From Siphonodentalium dalli (lineage: Eukaryota > Mollusca > Scaphopoda > Gadilida > Siphonodentaliidae), in contig CP136068.1 of NCBI GenBank assembly GCA_032622095.1, forward strand, positions 49,160,443 to 49,224,442: a stretch of 64,000 bases of DNA. Direction: 5' to 3'. Shown here in pieces: positions 60,001 through 62,491 of this stretch; within the stretch, counting starts at the first letter, position 1; every line of letters starts with the position of its first letter. Both the position numbers and the translations under genes were made by a program. The notes below the pieces were generated by a model. It saw nothing but the letters and a program-made list of their open reading frames with translations, made no database searches and had not been told where the DNA came from.

Positions 60001-62491
60001 ATAGTGCCTTGATATATGGTTTTAATAACAATCTATGCCATAAAATACTATAATCCATCATCAATTGAAACGTGTCTCAGAAGATGCCCATAGAGAAATA
60101 GAAAACAGCTGAAATCATAATAAGATTTCCCCTGTTATAGCTCCCAGAATGCAACAGAATTAAAACTAAAAACATATTTTCAGTGGATAGGGAATAACTA
60201 TCTTTAAGATATAGAGTTATCCCCCCCTCCATTGAAAATAATACAATTTGCAATACAACCCAGATGAAACTTAAGCATAAGACATGTTGGTAACAAAAAC
60301 AACATGTTCACAGTTTATTACACTGGATAAGTTGATAATACAATGTTTTGGTGCTTCCTCTTTCAAATGGTATATAACATGGCATATATTTTATATATGT
60401 GACCTGGGGCTTCGAAAAATATATAGATTCTGTTGTATAAAATAAGTGCTATGAGAAATACGCTATTTGGTTCGAAATTGAATTTTCTATGCATTTATTT
60501 CACACATATTTGATATTTTAGAAGGACCCTAAATATTATTGTGTAAATTGATCAATAACAAAATGATAATCTTTGGTATTAATTAGTCTAGTAGATTACA
60601 TGTCATATTTTGTAAATTGACCAAATATTGAAAATGTAATCAACCTTTTTTCAACAGAACAAAGCTGGAAATACTGATAAATTAGATTTTTATGTTGTTG
60701 TTGTAACTGGAGGTTTGGAACCCTGAATGCATCTTTAACATATATAGCAAATACACAAAATGTGTATCAAAATCTTACGTGGTATTGACAAATTTCACTT
60801 ACGAGAACTCCAAATCACATCTATGACACATTTTGTCATACAGCGGCAAAAACAAATAATCATATGTGGAAAGTAGTTGGTCATTGCTTATGATATACTG
60901 ACCACCACATCACTGTATCTTATGATATACTGACCACCACATCACTGTATCTTATGATATACTGACCACCACATCACTGTATCTTATGATATACTGACCA
61001 CCACATCACTGTATCTTATGATATACTGACCACCACATCACTGTATCTTATGATATACTGACCACCACATCACTGTATCTGTATGATATACTGACCACCA
61101 CATCACTGTATCTGTATGATATACTGACCACCACATCACTGTATCTTATGATATACTGACCACCACATCACTGTATCTGTATGATATACTGACCACCACA
61201 TCACTGTATCTTATGATATACTGACCACCACATCACTGTATCTTATGATATACTGACCACCACATCACTGTATCTGTATGATATACTGACCACCACATCA
61301 CTGTATCTTATGATATACTGACCACCACATCACTGTATCTGTATGATATACTGACCACCACATCACTGTATCTTATGATATACTGACCACCACATCACTG
61401 TATCTGTATGATATACTGACCACCACATCACTGTATCTTATGATATACTGACCACCACATCACTGTATCTGTATGATATACTGACCACCACATCACTGTA
61501 TCTTATGATATACTGACCACGACATCACTGTATCTGTATGATATACTGACCACGACATCACTGTATCTTATGATATACTGACCACGACATCACTGTATCT
61601 GTATGATATACTGACCACCACATCACTGTATCTTATGATATACTGACCACGACATCACTGTATCTGTATGATATACTGACCACCACATCACTGTATCTTA
61701 TGATATACTGACCACGACATCACTGTATCTGTATGTGATTGGTTAAGAACTCTGTCAGTAAGCCGTGCTAATCCTTTAATCAGTGAGGGTTAATAATTTA
61801 CTGGAGGATCCCCTGAATCTGTGTACATGTGATTATGAGGGTTAAGAATTTACTGGAGGATCCCCTGAATCTGTGTACCTGTGATTATGAGATCAGTAGC
61901 ATATTTGAGTAGTTATTCCTCTTTTTCAACTTGAAAATATTTGTTTTTGCCACATGCATAATTTTGGCCGAACTTGTCCTTCTTTTTCTGGCCAATTGTT
62001 TTTAAATTCGGGATAGATATTTACCACTATGGGAAACTGCGCATGTGATTCTAAAATGGCCATTGTCAGAACAAATTTGGTCAGTGGCATGAACACTGTT
62101 AGCTATTATCATTTTAACTGATTTATTTTTTACAAATATGTTAATATGGCTAATCTTAATGTAGCCCAATTTCTCTGCGACGGGTTTAGACCCATTGGGA
62201 CAGTTCTCCCGTTTAGTTATCGACCAATTGTTATCTCCAGATCACAATAAACATGCTCATTTGTTAAGTATATATATTGATTCTTGATATTTATAATTAA
62301 AAAAAAATTTATTCAATTTAAATTTAAACTATGTATAATAATAAATTATAACATCTTTGGTTTCAGGAGTGAAAGAGGGAGTAAAAATTACATTTATCGA
62401 TAAGATGGACTCGCATTCAAATTTCTCCTTCCGCAACAAGGACATGTCTAAAGATTGGGCTGAAATTATCACTGGCTTGGCAGCTACTAAG
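14177..62491 (+). CDS. MAP3K14-like: NIK/MAP3K14-like kinase with a TAZ zinc finger (20 exons joined, 3' incomplete)
   Basis: Joining the 20 exons listed below gives one frame of 1548 codons; every junction has GT-AG ends and matching phase. Domains in order: residues 1-296, acidic and Lys-rich, unrecognised; about 297-401, probably helical, unrecognised; 402-524, Gly/Ser/Asn-rich then acidic and basic; 546-618, TAZ-type zinc finger; about 856-1119, protein kinase; 1120-1465, Ser/Thr-rich tail; 1466-1548, segment resembling the C-terminal region of MAP3K14. The kinase keeps the glycine loop (868-873), Lys890, Glu901, Asp980, Asn985 and DFG (999-1001), so it should be active. It resembles NIK in GALRDGEHIYMFME and in lacking the HRD arginine. 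In vertebrates NIK phosphorylates IKK-alpha in non-canonical NF-kB signalling; a like role here is inference. The last exon or exons lie beyond 64 kb. Confidence 0.85.
14356..14734 (+). other. Start of intron 1, no feature recognised
   Basis: AT-rich intronic sequence between the exon 1 donor and the G-rich array. Confidence 0.5.
14735..15185 (+). repeat. G-rich minisatellite with poly-G runs (intron 1)
   Basis: Degenerate repeats of GTTTGGTGGTTTCTGGG-type units are broken by uninterrupted G runs of about 12-30 bases (14737, 14912, 14970). The transcribed strand of the pre-mRNA would be G-rich, with many GGG tracts able to form quadruplexes. Long ORFs across it in several frames are by-products of the repeat. 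Confidence 0.85.
15415..16150. mobile_element. Interspersed repeat of the GTCCGTCC / GGTATGCCAGCAC type
   Basis: Repeated sub-units read ATATCTCC.CCACC, AATGAAATTTGGTATGGATG and TTGTTTATC.GGAAATGTT. The end, TTTGACACCGTGTGGGTATGCCAGCACCG... (split for length), matches the ends at about 35700 and 40440. No protein is encoded. Confidence 0.6.
16270..16619 (+). CDS. MAP3K14-like: Kinase gene exon 2
   Basis: Acceptor CTTTACAG before 16270; residues 60-176. Lys/Asn/Glu-rich sequence (for example LELEMENQISSKEEQ) with likely helices; no family recognised. The donor is GATG|GTTAGT at 16620. The phase fits exon 3, giving Asp across the junction. The last 16 bases of the exon are the first part of the tandem array that fills the intron start. 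Confidence 0.8.
16599..18262 (+). repeat. 23-bp minisatellite carrying the exon 2 splice donor (about 70 copies)
   Basis: The unit is AATATAACGACTGATGGTTAGTT with few variants (CAACTG, AATGACT, GTTCAT). The first copy lies across the exon 2 boundary, so each later copy repeats the exon end and the GTTAGT donor. The array ends in TTTGTTTCTGCTTTTACAG, a pyrimidine tract with AG. Confidence 0.95.
18333..18564. mobile_element. TTAA-type MITE, 'CATGAAAGGGTTAA' family
   Basis: From GACCCTTCCATGACTGGAGC to CGCCATGAAAGGGTTAA, with two TATATGCGAG-type hairpins and the ACCTTGAACTTGTAAGCC spacer. Confidence 0.7.
18846..19181. mobile_element. Chimeric TTAA-type MITE
   Basis: The left terminus TTAACCCTTTCTATACTAAATG belongs to one family and the right terminus CCTGTCATGAAATGGTTAA to another. 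The palindrome core sits between them. It is either a nested insertion with loss of outer ends, or a recombinant. Confidence 0.6.
19243..19601 (+). CDS. MAP3K14-like: Kinase gene exon 3
   Basis: Acceptor TATTATTTCAG; residues 177-296. Very acidic (DEKFQNDLEENEKEV, DIEELDKLV, DLSEKDVFESD). Ends CTCCAG|GTAGGT in phase 0. No domain recognised. Confidence 0.85.
19735..19990. repeat. Inverted repeat in intron 3
   Basis: TATGTTATTGTCAAGTT and TACGCTTTGTTA occur twice (about 19750 and 19845) and again in inverted form at 19920-19960 (AACTTGACAATAACATA). This gives a hairpin-forming element; no coding content. Confidence 0.6.
20180..20390. mobile_element. Long-palindrome MITE, 'CAGTAATGCCC' family, copy 4
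   Basis: Arms TTAATGCCCTAAATAATTG and GATTATTTAGGGCATTACTG with the GGCTTGTTGCCATTCATC-type middle; more diverged than the other copies. Confidence 0.75.
20748..21126. mobile_element. TTAA-type MITE, 'CATGAAAGGGTTAA' family
   Basis: Starts TGAAATTTTGCGAAAAACCC and ends ATCATGAAAGGGTTAA. Between the two hairpin modules the ATTGTTAAAGAATGTAAGAAAAA spacer (short pieces of it) is repeated about four times. Confidence 0.7.
21227..21501. mobile_element. Long-palindrome MITE, 'CAGTAATGCCC' family, copy 5
   Basis: CAGTAATGCCCTAATTAATC to GATTAATTAGGGCATTACTG. One arm segment (CACAGCAGAATTATGGG through GGAAAGCTCTC) is duplicated in direct orientation. Confidence 0.8.
21660..22000. repeat. Tandem repeat of about 70 bp, about five copies
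   Basis: Units carry ACCTTGTATAT, CACCCATCTTCATGTCC and TATTAAGCCATT. Lies just before exon 4. Confidence 0.8.
22073..22175 (+). CDS. MAP3K14-like: Kinase gene exon 4
   Basis: Acceptor CTCGATTCAG; residues 297-330, starting AVNQETSSFNESENEY. An alternative acceptor 15 bases downstream (TTAACCAG) keeps the frame. Donor GATTG|GTATGT, phase 1. Confidence 0.75.
22210..22495. mobile_element. TTAA-type MITE interior, 'CCCTTTACCCAACA' family, ends lost
   Basis: Both hairpin modules, the AAATTGTTAAAGAATG spacer and the CACAATGTGGTCAATGAGCC flank are present; the TTAA termini are not. Confidence 0.7.
22557..22880. mobile_element. Fragment of the GTCC-type interspersed repeat
   Basis: Shares CTTGGTACAGATGTCAACC, TTATTGACCC.TTTCTCGACA and GGGGACATTTTGGAGCGACC with 32640-33110, 34300-35160 and 63120-63300. 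Confidence 0.5.
22956..23099. mobile_element. TTAA-type MITE fragment
   Basis: CTTCATGACGGGAGCTGCGC leads into one TATATGCGAG hairpin. Ends CAAAGGGTTAAC. The second module is deleted. Confidence 0.5.
23780..23836 (+). CDS. MAP3K14-like: Kinase gene exon 5
   Basis: Acceptor TTTCATCAG; residues 331-349. G from exon 4 plus AT makes Asp, then TGIVLQNTRNYIEGLLKK. Donor GAAAG|GTTTGT, phase 1. Probably helical; family unknown. Confidence 0.75.
24105..24378. mobile_element. Palindromic MITE with 'AAAGGGGTACTGTA' ends, copy 1
   Basis: Inverted halves share GGGACCATCTCCTTTTATAC, AATGAATGAATTTGAGCCATGG-like and GTGCAAAATACAC-like segments around a short loop. A second copy is at 55990-56327. Confidence 0.75.
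24563..24592 (+). CDS. MAP3K14-like: Kinase gene exon 6 (30-base microexon)
   Basis: Acceptor GGTATTTTCAG, donor TTAGAG|GTAAAC. Encodes EDKTIVHQIR plus one base, phase 1 at both ends, so skipping it would keep the frame. Confidence 0.6.
24732..24909. mobile_element. Long-palindrome MITE, 'CAGTAATGCCC' family, copy 6
   Basis: TA-flanked, CAGTAATGCCCTAATTAATC to GATTAATTAGGGCATTACTA. The right arm lacks the inner part of the palindrome. Confidence 0.8.
25444..27305. mobile_element. MITE, 'GCAGAATGAGGTCC' family, split by a hAT-like insertion
   Basis: Left part 25444-25546 (CAAGCCTGAGTTTAGTGTGTC, GCAGAATGATGTCCCC). Right part 27012-27305 (GCTTAGGCCTCATCTTCTC through CACTAAACTCAGGCTTG). The intervening 25547-27011 is the hAT-like element below, which gives a clear order of insertion. 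Confidence 0.75.
25547..27011. mobile_element. Non-autonomous hAT-like element, copy 2 (1.46 kb)
   Basis: CAGGGTTTCCGCCAGG to CCCCTGGCGGAAACCCT. The flanks TGCTTAGG and GGCTTAGG agree in 7 of 8 bases. Opposite orientation to 4176-5560 and homologous along its length. No transposase seen. Confidence 0.8.
27385..27510 (+). CDS. MAP3K14-like: Kinase gene exon 7
   Basis: Acceptor CTGTTTCAG; residues 360-401. Sequence AREFIKLLDPIEEDD then KWPYVWDESFKKMLH. Donor CATG|GTAAAG, phase 1. With exons 4-6 this forms a probable helical region I cannot name. Confidence 0.8.
27720..27875. mobile_element. MITE, 'GCAGAATGAGGTCC' family, short palindromic form
   Basis: An almost perfect 156-bp palindrome from CAAGCCTTGAAATAGTGTG to its complement, centred on the GCATAGCATAGCGG loop. 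Confidence 0.85.
28044..28210 (+). CDS. MAP3K14-like: Kinase gene exon 8
   Basis: Acceptor ACTTTCCAG; residues 402-457. Low-complexity Ser/Gly/Asn (GGDNSGNSGSSNQANSSN). Donor TCGAAT|GTAAGA, phase 0. Likely a disordered linker. Confidence 0.8.
28345..28440. mobile_element. Truncated GTCC-type interspersed repeat
   Basis: AGCCCCACTTTCGAAGAAAATGG and GGGGTATACTGAATTGACTG followed by GTCCGTC runs, as at 34070. Confidence 0.6.
28518..30424 (+). pseudogene. Decayed Tigger/pogo (CENP-B-like) transposase, DDE core deleted
   Basis: The frames, read across several shifts, give: DFGVDKTQIQSIVKDKD (first helix-turn-helix region, about 28590-28650); FCVACSKNVPMTGPLIQ and DDFMASNGWLESF (CENP-B-type DNA binding, 28755-28880); YDPKDIFIADGTGLFYRGLP (start of the DDE domain, with ADGTG where ADETG is usual); KERLTVLLACNADGEK; and a C-terminal ANIDKDLP / SKLERFF tail ending at 29700. 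The stretch between RCFRGVH and VKEATIQKCY, which should carry the later catalytic Asp residues, is missing. The right end GGTTTCACTG at 30424 is followed by TA; the left end is absent. It lies in intron 8. Confidence 0.85.
30425..31010. mobile_element. TTAA-type MITE, 'CCCTTTCTATACT' family, with a nested MITE
   Basis: GAATTCTCCCACCCAGTTAT (left interior) and AATCATTGAGTATTTAGTTAA (right) belong to one element, split by the complete element at 30498-30896. Confidence 0.6.
30498..30896. mobile_element. TTAA-type MITE, 'CCCTTTACCCAACA' family, complete
   Basis: TTAACCCTTTACCCAACA to TGTTGGGTAAAGGGTTAA. Same layout as 6671-7062. Confidence 0.85.
31033..31356. mobile_element. TTAA-type MITE related to the 'GAGTGCCAGG' family, different middle
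   Basis: TTAACCCTTTCAGTGCCAAG to CTTGGCACTCAAAGGGTTAA. The centre is a different palindrome (GATGGAAAGAGCTCTAAGAG and its complement), not the TATATGCGAG core. Confidence 0.75.
31467..31511 (+). CDS. MAP3K14-like: Kinase gene exon 9 (45 bases)
   Basis: Acceptor TTTCATTCCAG, donor GACAG|GTGAGT. Encodes ARGLDGGSQRGQRRQ, phase 0 at both ends. A TTAA-type MITE starts 11 bases after the donor. Confidence 0.7.
31523..31737. mobile_element. TTAA-type MITE, 'CCCTTTCTATACT' family, short complete copy
   Basis: TTAACCCTTACTTTACCAAATG to TTTACTAAAGAAATGGTTAA, no inserted core. Useful as the reference for the empty form of this family. Confidence 0.7.
32342..32459. mobile_element. MITE, 'GCAGAATGAGGTCC' family, short form
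   Basis: Palindrome CAAGCCTTGAATAAGTGTG to CGCTATTTCAAGGCTTG. Confidence 0.75.
32635..33115. mobile_element. GTCC-type interspersed repeat
   Basis: ATTATACCCCCACTTTTCTAAG, GTCTGTCTGTC, ATATCTTATTC and GGGGACATTTTGGTCAGCGACC. It abuts exon 10's pyrimidine tract. Confidence 0.55.
33124..33279 (+). CDS. MAP3K14-like: Kinase gene exon 10
   Basis: Acceptor CTCTACTCAG; residues 473-524. Acidic run GDGEGDDDDE, then ERKPRRKSDD (possible nuclear-localisation cluster), then KKHAKVSVSQLPELLGTL leading into the exon 11 domain. Donor ACACTG|GTGAGT, phase 0. Confidence 0.8.
33295..33480. mobile_element. Tigger/pogo-like terminal fragment
   Basis: Starts CAGTAAAACCTCTCCAAAC, like Tigger ends, and continues with repeated GGACC/TCTCTA phrases. 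No transposase recognised downstream. Confidence 0.4.
33481..34059. other. Intron 10 stretch, no feature recognised
   Basis: No repeat copy in this window and no coding signal seen. Confidence 0.4.
34060..35730. mobile_element. GTCC-type interspersed repeat, longest copy, with internal tandem units
   Basis: TTATACCCCCAATTTCGAAG to GGGGGTATGCTAGCACTCGAG. Inside, a unit of about 190 bp (AACTTCAGAATATTGTTGCC, GATGTGCAACATGTATATAG, TTATTAACCCTTTTCGAC) is repeated about four times at 34380-35110; other sub-repeats follow. Confidence 0.75.
35815..36072. repeat. 'ATCTTGGATTTTACTCTTTG' repeat, split by a hAT insertion
   Basis: Two units with TTGGATTTTACTCTTTG and GACCACATC; the sequence resumes at 37674-38060 after the hAT element. 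Same family as 45183-46190 and 46928-47350. Confidence 0.65.
36081..37665 (-). mobile_element. Internally deleted hAT element with BED finger remnant
   Basis: Termini CAGGCTTGGGGCAATTAC and GTAATTACCCCATCCCTG-like, with GTAATT-rich subterminal repeats and a perfect 8-bp duplication GATGGGAG (36073-36080, 37666-37673). On the minus strand two exons are readable. About 37125-36999 gives AKCKLCPTTISSSKK and NFVTHLK. Then, after a GTAAG...AG intron, 36626-36405 gives RKHQDVYESTVTQ and LQAVNATRWNYQL. Together C-x2-C and H-x4-H form a BED zinc finger, and TRWN is a hAT transposase motif. The DDE part is deleted, so it cannot move on its own. Confidence 0.85.
38206..39168 (+). CDS. MAP3K14-like: Kinase gene exon 11, TAZ-type zinc finger
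   Basis: Acceptor GATTTTGCAG; residues 525-845 in one 963-base exon. Metal ligands by position: C546, C550, C565, C568; H577, C581, C588, C591; H601, C605, C613, C618. The last two sets have HxxxC...CxxC and HxxxC...CPxxxC spacing. CHLCKQ, HVEIC and CPAKLCRRIRH read like the CBP/p300 TAZ2 finger (CPICKQ, HAKHC, CPVPFCLNIKH). The first site has Cys in place of the usual His. TAZ domains bind transactivation peptides. The rest of the exon is a charged linker (RRPTRKLSIRKSRL; REQASIREEVKEI) leading to the kinase. Donor TACAAG|GTATAT, phase 0; a TTAA-type MITE starts 17 bases after it. Confidence 0.85.
39186..40531. mobile_element. TTAA-type MITE with a nested GTCC-type repeat
   Basis: Outer element: TTAACCCTTTCTATACTAAATC to TATTTAATATAGAAAGGGTTAA. 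Inside it, about 39355-40476 is a GTCC-type repeat (CCCCCATTCAAAAGATGG ... GGGGGTATGCCAGCACCC) with three diverged units of about 130 bp carrying CTCATATATCTCAACCATGG. Confidence 0.75.
40727..42075. repeat. Old palindrome opened by a hAT-like MITE
   Basis: GACCATAATTGTGATAACAA with CGAACTCGAAAAACTC on the left pairs with GAGTTCGAAAACTGG and TTGTTGTCACAATTATGGTC on the right. The element below sits at the loop. Confidence 0.65.
40814..41974. mobile_element. hAT-like MITE with AATCGATTAATCG-rich ends (1.16 kb)
   Basis: Ends TAGAGGTGCCACAATTA and TAATCGTGGTACCTCTA are inverted and flanked by an 8-bp duplication ACATTCAT (40806-40813, 41975-41982). No coding region recognised. Confidence 0.8.
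42402..42539 (+). CDS. MAP3K14-like: Kinase gene exon 12, glycine loop and catalytic lysine
   Basis: Acceptor TTGTTTTTTAG; residues 846-891. HLGNGMSGKC supplies G868, G870 and G873 of the ATP-binding loop, and QFCVKV supplies Lys890 (MAP3K14 reads QCAVKKV at this point). Donor AAAGTG|GTTAGT, phase 0. Confidence 0.9.
42786..42937. mobile_element. Long-palindrome MITE, 'CAGTAATGCCC' family, copy 7 (rearranged)
   Basis: A normal left arm, then TCAGTAACAAGCCATATTTC and unrelated sequence in place of the rest of the right arm. Its end pairs with copy 8 (see findings). Confidence 0.75.
42942..43131. mobile_element. Long-palindrome MITE, 'CAGTAATGCCC' family, copy 8
   Basis: TA-flanked, CAGTAATGCCCTAAATAATTG to GATTATTTAGGGCATTACTG. 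The left arm breaks off at GGCTTGTTACTGAGATTTCC. Confidence 0.8.
43132..43915. other. Intron 12 stretch with a small hairpin
   Basis: Near 43675-43745 the phrase TGCTAAATTTAGCA occurs with TAGTATTGTG / CACACTACTA flanks, twice. Otherwise no feature recognised. Confidence 0.4.
43916..44191. mobile_element. TTAA-type MITE, 'CCCTTTACCCAACA' family, internally deleted
   Basis: TTAACCCTTTACCCAACAGAA to TTGTTGGGTAAAGGGTTAA, reversed relative to 6671. The first hairpin module is cut down to its outer edge. Confidence 0.8.
44453..44654. mobile_element. Long-palindrome MITE, 'CAGTAATGCCC' family, copy 9
   Basis: TA-flanked, CAGTAATGCCCTAAGTAATC to ATTACTTAGGGCATAACTG. A separate hairpin, TGCCCAGTGGAGTGGGTATAG and its complement, follows at 44668-44735. 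Confidence 0.8.
44823..44952 (+). CDS. MAP3K14-like: Kinase gene exon 13, C-helix
   Basis: Acceptor AAATATTTCAG; residues 892-934. FEVGELEIC supplies the likely C-helix Glu901. IVKMYGALRDGEHIYMFMEF parallels IVPLYGAVREG...FME of MAP3K14. Donor GATG|GTTTGT, phase 1. Confidence 0.9.
45183..46190. repeat. Tandem repeat of about 180 bp, about four to five copies (intron 13)
   Basis: Units carry CATCTTGGATTTTACTCTTTG, ACAGGTCGTACC, ATGTAGATGGGAACGAGTC and TTTTGGGGTCATTCGGCC. The leading TAGCTCAACTTTACTTTG is a short palindrome. No coding content. Confidence 0.85.
46191..46927. other. Intron 13 stretch, no feature recognised
   Basis: AT-rich; an ORF of 110 codons at 46541-46873 shows no family signature. 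Confidence 0.4.
46928..47350. repeat. 'CATCTTGGATTTTACTCTTTG' repeat unit plus 41-bp tandem repeat
   Basis: One unit of the family at 45183. Then TTACTTTATATATATATCTC with TTCATGTTGACATATGGTA is repeated three times at 47121-47245. Confidence 0.75.
47351..48110. other. Intron 13 end, no feature recognised
   Basis: No repeat family of this window and no coding signal seen. Confidence 0.4.
48122..48265 (+). CDS. MAP3K14-like: Kinase gene exon 14, catalytic loop
   Basis: Acceptor TGATATTTCAG; residues 935-982. GGCLTEHI corresponds to the kinase hinge and D-helix. GIIHEDLK is the catalytic loop with Asp980; Arg of the usual HRD is Glu979, making this a non-RD kinase (MAP3K14 has HGD). Donor GAAAG|GTAAGC, phase 1. 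The exon end is copied twice more in the intron. Confidence 0.9.
48241..48657 (+). repeat. Tandem copies of the exon 14 end and its donor, opened by a MITE
   Basis: Copy 1 spans 48241-48290 (GGGATCATACACGAGGATC, GAAAG|GTAAGCCTC, GGGATTTA). Copy 2 is 48551-48605 and copy 3 is 48606-48657, each with the HED-like codons, a GTAAGC donor (48581, 48632) and the GATTTA end. A MITE at 48288-48550 separates copies 1 and 2. Confidence 0.85.
48288..48550. mobile_element. TTAA-type MITE, 'CATGAAAGGGTTAA' family, in the duplicated donor unit
   Basis: TTAACCCTGTCATGGCGGGAG to CAGCCATGAAAGGGTTAC, two hairpin modules inside. It starts 22 bases after the exon 14 donor. Confidence 0.8.
48814..48853 (+). pseudogene. 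Decayed copy of the start of exon 15
   Basis: CTCCTAGTCAGAGGATCAAATC and the bases after it read LLVRGSNHIEVF and stop. Exon 15 reads LLVRGSNHIKVC. About four of five bases match over 38 positions. Confidence 0.7.
49388..49727. repeat. 26-bp minisatellite before exon 15 (about 13 copies)
   Basis: Unit GTGAACCCTGACCTGTATAATAGATT (broken here as GTGAACCCTGACC + TGTATAATAGATT). It ends 7 bases before the exon 15 acceptor region, whose TTATCCTATTTGATCC has a relative within the array at 49565 (CTATCCTATGTGAACC). Confidence 0.9.
49735..49997 (+). CDS. MAP3K14-like: Kinase gene exon 15, DFG and activation segment
   Basis: Acceptor GATCCACAG; residues 983-1070. Asn985 (GDNILL) and DFG 999-1001 bind magnesium. 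The activation segment is short and ends VGTQTQWSPE, so APE is SPE. ELWAVNC replaces the usual DxW of helix F, with Glu1039 for Asp. STYPPWVKRF matches NGCHPWTQ of MAP3K14. Donor TTTGTG|GTGAGT, phase 0. Confidence 0.9.
50530..50585 (+). pseudogene. Decayed copy of part of exon 16
   Basis: GAAGATATGAGAAGGTATATC with the bases after it reads EDMRRYILPAIKDLI, against EDVPKDILPIIKDLI in exon 16, which starts only about 20 bases downstream. It could also be an alternative exon end; no acceptor is obvious. Confidence 0.65.
50602..50749 (+). CDS. MAP3K14-like: Kinase gene exon 16, end of kinase domain
   Basis: Acceptor TATCTTTCAG; residues 1071-1119. Helices G-I: IIKDLITRGFTVDPDKRPT includes the conserved Arg of subdomain XI, then FDLLRHQAF. 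Donor ATTG|GTATGT, phase 1. Confidence 0.9.
50750..51280. other. Intron 16 start, no feature recognised
   Basis: AT-rich, no repeat or coding signal seen. Confidence 0.4.
51281..51520. mobile_element. TTAA-type MITE, 'CCCTTTGAGTGCCAGG' family, complete
   Basis: TTAACCCTTTGAGTGCCAGG to CCTGGCACTCAAAGGGTTAA; reversed relative to 8401-8636. Confidence 0.85.
51521..52176. other. Intron 16 end, no feature recognised
   Basis: An 82-codon ORF at 51761-52009 has no recognisable motif and no splice support. Confidence 0.4.
52177..53214 (+). CDS. MAP3K14-like: Kinase gene exon 17, Ser/Thr-rich tail
   Basis: Acceptor TAATTTCAG; residues 1120-1465 in one 1038-base exon. Low-complexity, Ser/Thr/Glu-rich, likely disordered. 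A perfect 30-base coding duplication gives PADHPLSTPCL and PADHPPSTPCL (52606-52670), and TVDDMS occurs twice. The C-terminal part is Ser/Pro-rich (TPSSSSSRPRNYST). No domain recognised. Donor AAATGGT|GTGAGT, phase 1; the unit across this donor is repeated in the intron. Confidence 0.85.
53208..53470 (+). repeat. 24-bp minisatellite carrying the exon 17 splice donor (about 11 copies)
   Basis: Unit AAATGGTGTGAGTATTAACC + TTTT: exon end AAATGGT, donor GTGAGT, then TTAACCTTTT, which looks like the TTAACCCTTT terminus of the MITE that follows the last copy. The copies are almost identical. Using any later donor would read into TAA two codons past the first donor. Confidence 0.95.
53462..54551. 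mobile_element. TTAA-type MITE containing two further MITEs
   Basis: Outer: TTAACCTTTTCTATACTAAG to GAGTATTTAGTATAGAAAGGG. Inside: 53626-54096, 'CATGAAAGGGTTAA' family, with its ATATTTAACTTGATCTTGTAAGCC segment (split) repeated three to four times; and 54109-54507, 'CCCTTTACCCAACA' family, complete. Confidence 0.8.
54552..55300. other. Intron 17 stretch with a duplicate of intron 14 sequence
   Basis: Positions about 54560-54970 are a diverged copy of 48930-49375 (GGGTAAAAAATAT, GCAGATGAAGATGGATAACTC, GGGGACCATC.AAT.GGATTGAG). No coding signal. Confidence 0.6.
55307..55678. mobile_element. MITE, 'GCAGAATGAGGTCC' family, long form
   Basis: CAAACCTGGAAATAATATGTC to CGCTTTTTGCAGGCTTG, with inner hairpins GAATGAGGTCCCCAGAGG and its complement. 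Confidence 0.7.
55841..55878 (+). CDS. MAP3K14-like: Kinase gene exon 18 (38 bases)
   Basis: Acceptor ATTTTAACAG, donor CAGCAG|GTGAGT. T from exon 17 plus AT makes Tyr, then LSQTPPDVEQQQ. With exon 19 it reads EQQQLLEI, similar in kind to ELQQLEIEL near the MAP3K14 C-terminus. Confidence 0.7.
55990..56327. mobile_element. Palindromic MITE with 'AAAGGGGTACTGTA' ends, copy 2
   Basis: Halves share CATCTCCTTTTATACTC, AATTTGAGCCATGGATTAG and CATGAGAGTATTTT; ends ACAGTACCCCTTTAAAC. Confidence 0.75.
56328..57085. other. Intron 18 end, no feature recognised
   Basis: Minus-strand ORFs here (for example 56611-56913) have no recognised motif. Confidence 0.4.
57096..57180 (+). CDS. MAP3K14-like: Kinase gene exon 19
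   Basis: Acceptor AATTTGCAG; residues 1479-1506, LLEIPESKINELMISQ then GELQQGMQPS. Likely helical. Donor CCGTCAG|GTTAGT, phase 1. Confidence 0.75.
57198..59890 (+). repeat. Large 30/45-bp minisatellite in intron 19
   Basis: Basic unit CCCCATCATGGTCACTTATA + TTCCCTCTAA (30 bp). In the first 1.1 kb it is mixed with a longer form carrying GAGGATGAATTGG. From about 58320 to 59870 it is about 50 nearly uniform 30-bp copies. Because 30 is a multiple of three and the unit lacks stops in several frames, ORFs up to 481 codons arise on both strands; they are not genes. Confidence 0.95.
59891..60880. other. Intron 19 stretch, no feature recognised
   Basis: AT-rich with no repeat family or coding signal. 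Confidence 0.4.
60885..61735. repeat. 32-33-bp minisatellite with higher-order pattern (about 26 copies)
   Basis: Unit TTATGATATACTGACC + ACCACATCACTGTATC. From about 61140 copies beginning TTATG and TGTATG largely alternate; ACGACATC variants appear only in the last third. Confidence 0.95.
61736..62340. mobile_element. GTCC-type repeat fragment and short direct repeat
   Basis: GAGGGTTAA.AATTTACTGGAGG with ATCCCCTGAATCTGTGTAC is present twice (61785-61890). Then phrases shared with 63120-63700 (TTTTTGCCACATGCATAATTT, GACCCATTGGGACAG). Confidence 0.5.
62367..62491 (+). CDS. MAP3K14-like: Kinase gene exon 20, NIK C-terminal-like segment
   Basis: Acceptor TTGGTTTCAG; residues 1507-1548. GVKEGVKITFIDKMDSHSNF then RNKDMSKDWAEIITGLAA lines up with the GVKVQIQSL ... 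VKVGDIATGISSQ segment near the C-terminus of MAP3K14. Donor CTAAG|GTAACT, phase 0. The coding sequence continues in an exon beyond the window. Confidence 0.8.

Noticed and set aside
60885-61735. CRISPR or centromeric satellite
   Set aside because: No unique spacers; too short and local for a centromere; a simple intronic minisatellite.
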